Assembly: GCA_905479595.1 (NCBI GenBank)
Contig: CAJQND010000420.1
Location: 1 to 11,037, forward strand
Direction of reading: 5' to 3'
DNA from: an uncultured Hyphomicrobiales bacterium
GTDB lineage: Bacteria; Pseudomonadota; Alphaproteobacteria; Rhizobiales; CAJQND01
Length of the DNA stretch: 11,037 nucleotides
Shown: one piece after another, positions 7,821 through 11,037 of the stretch
Layout of the letters: the number at the start of each line of letters is the position of its first letter
Numbering within the stretch: position 1 is the stretch's first letter
Position numbers and translations under genes: made by a program
The notes under the pieces: model-generated
Databases searched by the model: none
What the model was told of the DNA's origin: nothing
The model's input: the letters and a program-made list of their open reading frames with translations, nothing else

Positions 7821-7848
7821 TTGACAACTCAGTTGTCATGTTTATATT
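7821..7848 (+). promoter_or_regulatory. Sigma70-type promoter of the MarR operon
   Basis: A consensus -35 TTGACA (7821-7826), a 16-bp spacer and a -10 TATATT (7843-7848). The expected transcription start is about 7855, only 12 nt before the annotated MarR start, so the leader would be very short. The -35 lies in the first operator and the -10 abuts the second, a layout suited to repression by the MarR product. Confidence 0.72.
7822..7838. promoter_or_regulatory. MarR operator 1
   Basis: Perfect dyad TGACAAC-TCA-GTTGTCA, equivalently TGACAA-N5-TTGTCA, centred on 7830 and overlapping the -35 box. The size (17 bp) and two-fold symmetry fit a MarR dimer site. Assignment to the adjacent MarR gene is inferred from position and from the second copy 26 bp downstream. 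Confidence 0.72.
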
Positions 7849-7868
7849 GACAATATAGTTGTCAATAT
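7844..7868. promoter_or_regulatory. MarR operator 2, reaching the start codon
   Basis: Perfect 10-bp arms (7844-7853 ATATTGACAA; 7859-7868 TTGTCAATAT) around a 5-bp spacer TATAG. The core TGACAA-N5-TTGTCA is identical in arms and spacing to operator 1. It covers most of the -10, the predicted transcription start and the first two bases of the annotated ATG. Confidence 0.75.
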
Positions 7869-8340
7869 GGATTGCCCTCATATGAAACCCGAAGCGAAAA
7901 AACTGAACGAGGTTATTTCTGGCGTTCGCCTGTCGTTTAATCTGGCGCGGGCACGGGCTGATGAAATGCACCGCGACCTTGGTGCCACCTCCGCCATGCG
8001 CGCGGTTATGGAAAGCCTCGCTGGCGGCGGTGAAATGACCGTTCCGCAAATTGCGCGGACAAAGAGCGTGTCGCGTCAGCATATTCAACTCATCGTCAAC
8101 CGGTTGACCGGGGAGAACCTCGTAGAGGTCCGAGATAACCCGGCCGACAAGCGGACATATCTGGTTTTTCTGAATGAACATGGGCTCGGGCTTTTTGAGG
8201 AGATCAGGCGTCGGGAAATGCATGAATTGGAGCGTTTGTCCGCCGCGTTCACCGGCAATGAGCTGGAGGTAGCACAAACGGTTTTGAGCAAATTGAATGA
8301 CGCGTTGAAGGACACAATGAAAGGAACGGAAAATGATTGA
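7867..8340 (+). CDS. MarR family winged-helix transcriptional regulator
   Basis: 157 aa, a dimeric DNA-binding repressor type. The winged helix spans about residues 44-105: helix MTVPQIARTKSV, recognition helix SRQHIQLIVNRL (69-80), and a wing NPADKRTYLVFL (91-102) with the family's D-x-R signature. Long flanking helices (10-38 and 108-150) would form the dimer interface. No Cys-based sensor is obvious; the only Cys is residue 3. It is likely autoregulated through the dyads at 7822-7868. The start is uncertain: the ATG at 7867 has no Shine-Dalgarno and lies in operator 2, while the in-frame ATG at 7882 (MKPEAKK) also has only a weak GGA upstream. The core domain is unaffected. Its last 8 bases overlap the next gene, so it heads the operon. 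Effector unknown. Confidence 0.9.
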   Translation: MDCPHMKPEAKKLNEVISGVRLSFNLARARADEMHRDLGATSAMRAVMESLAGGGEMTVPQIARTKSVSRQHIQLIVNRLTGENLVEVRDNPADKRTYLVFLNEHGLGLFEEIRRREMHELERLSAAFTGNELEVAQTVLSKLNDALKDTMKGTEND

Positions 8341-8557
8341 GAAACACGTATGGCGAGAAATGAGCACTGCAAAAGCGATTGCTGTTGCGATGGCTTTGTT
8401 TCTGGTTGGAAGTATTGCGGTGTTGTGGTCGTGGAACACGTTGGCGGTGGATCTCTTTCAGTTGCCGCAGGCCCGGTTTAAGCATGCAATTGCGTTTGTT
8501 GTTTTGCTTGGAGTGATGTCCACCTTCCGCTGGATTGCCGCCCGGCGTTCCGATTGA
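8333..8557 (+). CDS. Small two-helix membrane protein, unknown function
   Basis: 74 aa. Two hydrophobic segments are visible, about residues 13-34 and 50-69, joined by a short loop (NTLAVDLFQLPQARFK). The C-terminus is basic (RWIAARRSD), which by the positive-inside rule puts both ends in the cytoplasm. No family motif recognised. The start ATG overlaps the MarR stop by 8 bp and has AAGGAA (8321-8326) 6 nt upstream, which is strong evidence that it is translated. The next gene begins 8 bp after its stop. Its position between a regulator and a methyltransferase suggests a membrane partner or accessory to that operon, but nothing in the sequence shows the role. Confidence 0.72.
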   Translation: MIEKHVWREMSTAKAIAVAMALFLVGSIAVLWSWNTLAVDLFQLPQARFKHAIAFVVLLGVMSTFRWIAARRSD

Positions 8558-8565
8558 GCCATGCC

Positions 8566-9177
8566 ATGAGCCTGCGCCAAGCAATCGTAAGGCAGTTCAT
8601 GAAACCCTCAGGTGTTATGGGTTCTGCTGCTGGCTGGGTCATGGCCCACCGCGGCTCGAACCGTGCGCGCAATCAATGGACTGTTGATTTATTGAATGTG
8701 CAATCGGGTGACTGCGTTCTTGAAATTGGCTGTGGCCCTGGACTGGCGCTGAATTCCTGTCTTGCGCGCGTTGACGTCGGCAAGGTGATCGGCCTTGATC
8801 ATTCGCAGACCATGCTTGATCAGGCGCGTGCCAGGAATGCTGAAGCCTACCGGCAAGGGCGGCTTGAACTGCAGCTTGGCAATGTGGATGGTTTTGTTGT
8901 TGCCAATGGTGGTTTTGAAAAAATCTACAGCGTCAACGTTGTCCAGTTTCTTCCTGACCCGGCCACGACGTTTCAAAAATTGTATTCTCACCTGAAACCG
9001 AATGGCGTTGCGGCAACAACCTATTTGCCGCGGAATAAAAATCCCAGCCGGGTTGATGCGCTTGAAATGGCAAAAAATATTGCCGGGCATATGGAGGCCG
9101 CCGGTTTCAAGAACGTGCGGGTGGAAGAGCTGCCATTGCGGCCTTTTCCGGCGGTGTGCGTTCTTGGTGAACGGTGA
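8566..9177 (+). CDS. Class I SAM-dependent methyltransferase
   Basis: 203 aa with a Rossmann-like SAM-binding core: motif I VLEIGCGPG (51-59), post-I acidic residue Asp78 in IGLDHS, then the LQLGNVDGF strand region and motif II-like FEKIYSVNVVQFLPDP (117-132), and LKPNG (143-147) before the fourth strand. The N-terminal MAHRGSNRARNQWTVDLL segment is typical of a widespread bacterial Methyltransf_11/25-type group with unknown acceptors. No DNA- or RNA-methyltransferase NPPY-type motif is seen, so a small-molecule or lipid acceptor is likelier (inference). The ATG at 8566 is preferred; a TTG at 8554 in frame overlaps the previous stop and would add four residues. Shine-Dalgarno is weak, so translation probably depends on coupling to the upstream gene. 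It ends overlapping the hydrolase gene. Confidence 0.88.
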   Translation: MSLRQAIVRQFMKPSGVMGSAAGWVMAHRGSNRARNQWTVDLLNVQSGDCVLEIGCGPGLALNSCLARVDVGKVIGLDHSQTMLDQARARNAEAYRQGRLELQLGNVDGFVVANGGFEKIYSVNVVQFLPDPATTFQKLYSHLKPNGVAATTYLPRNKNPSRVDALEMAKNIAGHMEAAGFKNVRVEELPLRPFPAVCVLGER

Positions 9178-10169
9178 TGATCCTTCGCGTATTTTTGATG
9201 ATCTGCTGCTGGATGGTGTTAAGCACACCGGTTTTTGCCGCAAAACGGGATGTTTGGATTGACGCAGACCCGGCATGTGGTCTGGCGCGCAGCGATGATG
9301 TCGATGATTGCTGGGCGTTGGTAGCAGCCATGCGAGCACCTGGCCTGAATGTGGTTGCCATAAGTACGGTCTTTGGAAACGTCAGCCACGAGAAGGCAAG
9401 CGGGGTGGCAAGTGATCTGCTTGCCGAAATCGCCAGAAGCGAAAAAGAACTGAAGATTCCGCCGTTATTTTCCGGTTCGCAATCGCCTGTAAACGATGAT
9501 GTTGATTTGCCAGAAGCAGTTCACCAGCTTGCATCAGCTCTTAGGCAACGGTCGATGACATTGCTGGCATTAGGGCCGTTAACAAATGTCGCGCTGCTGC
9601 TCAAGACGTATCCTGAATTGGCGCATCGGATTGAAGCCATTATTGCCATCGCCGGGCAAAGGCCGGGACAGGTGTTTAAAGTTGGCAAAACGCCGGTTTT
9701 GCATTTTCATGATCTCAATTTTCGAAAAGACCCTGATGCCTTCGACATTATTTTGCGCTCCGGAGTTGCTATCCATTTGGTGCCCTTCGAGGCCGGGCGG
9801 CAGGTAAGTGTGATGCCCTCTGATCTTGACAGGCTTGAGGCGCAGGGCGGGCTTGATCTGTGGATTGCCAAGCGCTCAATTGGCTGGCTTAGGTTCTGGC
9901 AAGACACACTGGGTGCTTCCGGCTTTTCACCATTTGATACATTGGGCGTGGCCTATTTGCTTGCCCCGCAGCATTTCTCCTGTAGCCCCTTGCCCGCCAA
10001 ACTCATTCGCCGGCGTGGAATATTTGCAAATCGTGACAGCCTGGAAGTTTCCAATTTCGCAAGTGGTAGTGTTCTCGTGAACTATTGCTGGGGTGTCTCC
10101 CAGGCATTGTCAGGCTCGATGGCTGATTTCGTTTCCAGTCCGGCATCCTGGCGGGCAAAACATCCTTGA
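9177..10169 (+). CDS. Exported inosine-uridine nucleoside N-ribohydrolase-like protein
   Basis: 330 aa. The N-terminus is a signal peptide (hydrophobic residues 5-20, probable cleavage near Ala21/Ala22 before KRDVW), so a periplasmic location is expected. The mature part has the nucleoside hydrolase fold: strand VWIDADP (26-32) carrying the Ca-binding Asp cluster, LNVVAISTVFGN (57-68), LALGPLTNVALLL (130-142) and GFSPFDTLGVAYLL (249-262) with the C-terminal metal Asp254. The canonical DTDPGxDD loop is changed: after DADP the acidic pair appears only at Asp43-Asp44 (DDVDD 40-44), about eight residues further on. The family hydrolyses the N-glycosidic bond of ribonucleosides; whether this enzyme does so is unproven. 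The start ATG overlaps the methyltransferase stop by one base (TGATG); a GTG at 9174 would add one Met. It appears to be the last gene of the MarR operon. Confidence 0.85.
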   Translation: MILRVFLMICCWMVLSTPVFAAKRDVWIDADPACGLARSDDVDDCWALVAAMRAPGLNVVAISTVFGNVSHEKASGVASDLLAEIARSEKELKIPPLFSGSQSPVNDDVDLPEAVHQLASALRQRSMTLLALGPLTNVALLLKTYPELAHRIEAIIAIAGQRPGQVFKVGKTPVLHFHDLNFRKDPDAFDIILRSGVAIHLVPFEAGRQVSVMPSDLDRLEAQGGLDLWIAKRSIGWLRFWQDTLGASGFSPFDTLGVAYLLAPQHFSCSPLPAKLIRRRGIFANRDSLEVSNFASGSVLVNYCWGVSQALSGSMADFVSSPASWRAKHP

Positions 10170-10220
10170 CATTCATCATCCATTTAATTAAAAGATCATT
10201 AAATTAAATGGATAATGAAT
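10166..10220. promoter_or_regulatory. ArsR promoter -35 and 50-bp palindromic operator
   Basis: The region 10171-10220 is an imperfect palindrome centred between 10195 and 10196: 22 of 25 base pairs are symmetric. The arms are 19 nt (10171-10189 and 10202-10220) with one mismatch, and the 12-nt middle has GATC exactly at the centre. TTGACA at 10166-10171 overlaps the hydrolase stop codon and is a plausible -35; a -10 at 16-17 bp would fall on the weak TTAAAA/TAAAAG (10188-10194). The right arm includes the ArsR ATG at 10215-10217. An ArsR-type dimer, or two dimers, would be the natural ligand (inference). Confidence 0.7.
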
Positions 10221-10559
10221 ATGGAAGATGTATTAACTTTACGTTTTGGGGCTATGGCCCATCCTGTACGCCGGTCAATTTTGGAAACGCTTGCCCGGGG
10301 CAGTGCAAAAGTTGGCGAGCTGGCGGCGATGTTTGCTCTGACTGCACCAGCGATCACCAATCATCTGAAAGTGCTCGAACGGGCTGGGTTAATTAAACGC
10401 CGGGTAGAAGCGCAAACGCGTATTATTTCTCTTCGTACAGAGGAAATGACGGCTGCCGAAGACTGGTTAAAAGACGTACGCGCCTTTTGGGAAAGTAGCT
10501 TCGACAAGCTCGATGCGCATTTGCAAGAGGCGGGGATAAATCATGAGAGGAAAGAGTGA
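10215..10559 (+). CDS. ArsR family winged-helix transcriptional regulator (metal-site lacking)
   Basis: 114 aa, DNA-binding repressor of the ArsR/SmtB fold. Helix-turn-helix at about 33-63: VGELAAMFALTAPAITNHLKVLERAGLIKRR pattern, with the typical SxxxISxHLKxLexAGLI motif present as TAPAITNHLKVLERAGLI, then a short wing (EAQTRIISLR). N-terminal LRFGAMAHPVRRSILETLA is the standard first helix pair. There is no cysteine anywhere and no ELCVCD motif, so it is not a classical thiol metal sensor; it resembles the SdpR-like group that accompanies SRPBCC proteins. The start is 10215 or the in-frame ATG 10221 (two residues shorter, with GGA 8 nt upstream). Its stop is joined to the next gene, and it should autoregulate through the palindrome 10171-10220. 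Confidence 0.88.
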   Translation: MNMEDVLTLRFGAMAHPVRRSILETLARGSAKVGELAAMFALTAPAITNHLKVLERAGLIKRRVEAQTRIISLRTEEMTAAEDWLKDVRAFWESSFDKLDAHLQEAGINHERKE

Positions 10560-10561
10560 AA

Positions 10562-11011
10562 ATGGCACAAAATGAGAAAATTCAGGACAGAACGCTCGTC
10601 ATTTCGAGAACGTTTAAAGCATCGGCTCAGGCGGTTTATGATGCTTGGACCAAACCTGATCAATTTGCAAAATGGATGGGGCCGGGCGGTTATACGGTCC
10701 CTGAATGCGAGATTGATCTAAAAGCAGGCGGACAGTTTCGTGCTGTGGTGAAATCGCCGGAAGGTGGCGAAAATATCGCTGCAGGAACCTACGAGGAGCT
10801 CGCCGAACCGGACCGGCTGGTCTTTACCTTTGGCTGGAATTACCCAGAGGGCCGGGGGCATGTAACGGCCATTACTGTAGAGCTTGCGGAGAGTGGCGGC
10901 GAAACGGAAATGACGATGCATCAGGCATTGTTTGCTGAAGCAGAACATCGCGATCAGCACAATCAGGGTTGGAATGCTTCGTTTGATAAGATGGAAAAAG
11001 TTCTCGGGTAA
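10562..11011 (+). CDS. SRPBCC / AHSA1-domain protein
   Basis: 149 aa, START-like ligand-binding fold (Activator of Hsp90 ATPase homologue 1-like). Features: VISRTFKASAQAVYDAWTKPDQFAKWMGP (13-41 region, the family's N-terminal helix-grip signature), DLKAGGQFRAVV (52-63), GTYEELAEPDRLVFTFGW (75-92), then TEMTMHQALFAEAEHRDQHNQGW (115-137 region) and a terminal helix FDKMEKVL. These proteins bind hydrophobic small molecules; no enzymatic residue is evident. The ATG at 10562 is chosen, with AGAGGAAAGAG just upstream (10546-10556); a GTG at 10556 overlapping the ArsR stop is an alternative. ArsR next to AHSA1 is a well-known bacterial gene pair, probably co-transcribed and functionally linked. Only 26 bases follow in the window. 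Confidence 0.9.
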   Translation: MAQNEKIQDRTLVISRTFKASAQAVYDAWTKPDQFAKWMGPGGYTVPECEIDLKAGGQFRAVVKSPEGGENIAAGTYEELAEPDRLVFTFGWNYPEGRGHVTAITVELAESGGETEMTMHQALFAEAEHRDQHNQGWNASFDKMEKVLG

Positions 11012-11037
11012 ACAACTACTTAGCGCTTGTCTGGAAC

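Noticed and set aside
7582..8439. 285-codon minus-strand frame across the ligase end, the MarR promoter and MarR.
   Set aside because: It is antisense to two confident genes and spans their promoter and operators; no domain is recognisable.
8689..9339. 216-codon minus-strand frame opposite the methyltransferase and hydrolase.
   Set aside because: Both sense-strand genes are well supported by motifs; this frame has none.
10208..10396. 62-codon plus-strand frame overlapping the ArsR start.
   Set aside because: It is out of frame with a clear winged-helix regulator, rich in Cys/Gly/Trp and without family resemblance.

Overview
The window reads as chromosomal DNA of an alphaproteobacterium, probably free-living or marine. 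This is inferred from the protein flavour: a DmdB/AlkK-type acyl-CoA ligase, a Vibrio fluvialis/SpuC-type omega-aminotransferase, and a Rhizobiales/Rhodobacterales-like Cys/Met-metabolism PLP enzyme. Moderate GC and tight gene packing fit too. Genus cannot be assigned by eye. I see no rRNA, tRNA, CRISPR array, insertion sequence or prophage gene. No gene-free stretch exceeds 300 bases; the longest gaps are about 120-150 bp.

Layout. (1) 2-2043 (+): the 3' part of a PLP-dependent Cys/Met-metabolism enzyme, overlapping by 4 bp (GTGA) an exported FG-GAP/VCBS-like protein. (2) 2192-2990: a DUF1330 protein (+) facing a GNAT acetyltransferase (-), only 7 bp apart. (3) 3068-7761: a class III omega-aminotransferase (-) with its own terminator, divergent from an amidase (+) followed by a fatty-acyl-CoA ligase (+). 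These three could form an amide/amine catabolic module in which the amidase releases amine and acid, the transaminase removes the amino group and the ligase activates the acid; this is inference. (4) 7793-10169 (+): a MarR regulator, a 74-aa two-helix membrane protein, a class I SAM methyltransferase and an exported nucleoside-hydrolase-like protein. Their genes overlap or nearly touch and look like one operon. Upstream of MarR lie two matching dyad operators embracing a good sigma70-type promoter, plus a third dyad further upstream. (5) 10166-11011 (+): a cysteine-free ArsR-type regulator overlapping an AHSA1/SRPBCC protein, preceded by a 50-bp near-perfect palindrome that runs into the ArsR start codon.

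The genes are mostly recognisable families. The most distinctive material is the regulatory DNA of the MarR and ArsR operons, the compact MarR/2TM/methyltransferase/hydrolase operon, and the altered metal-binding loop of the exported nucleoside hydrolase homologue. No clearly new defence or mobile system is evident.
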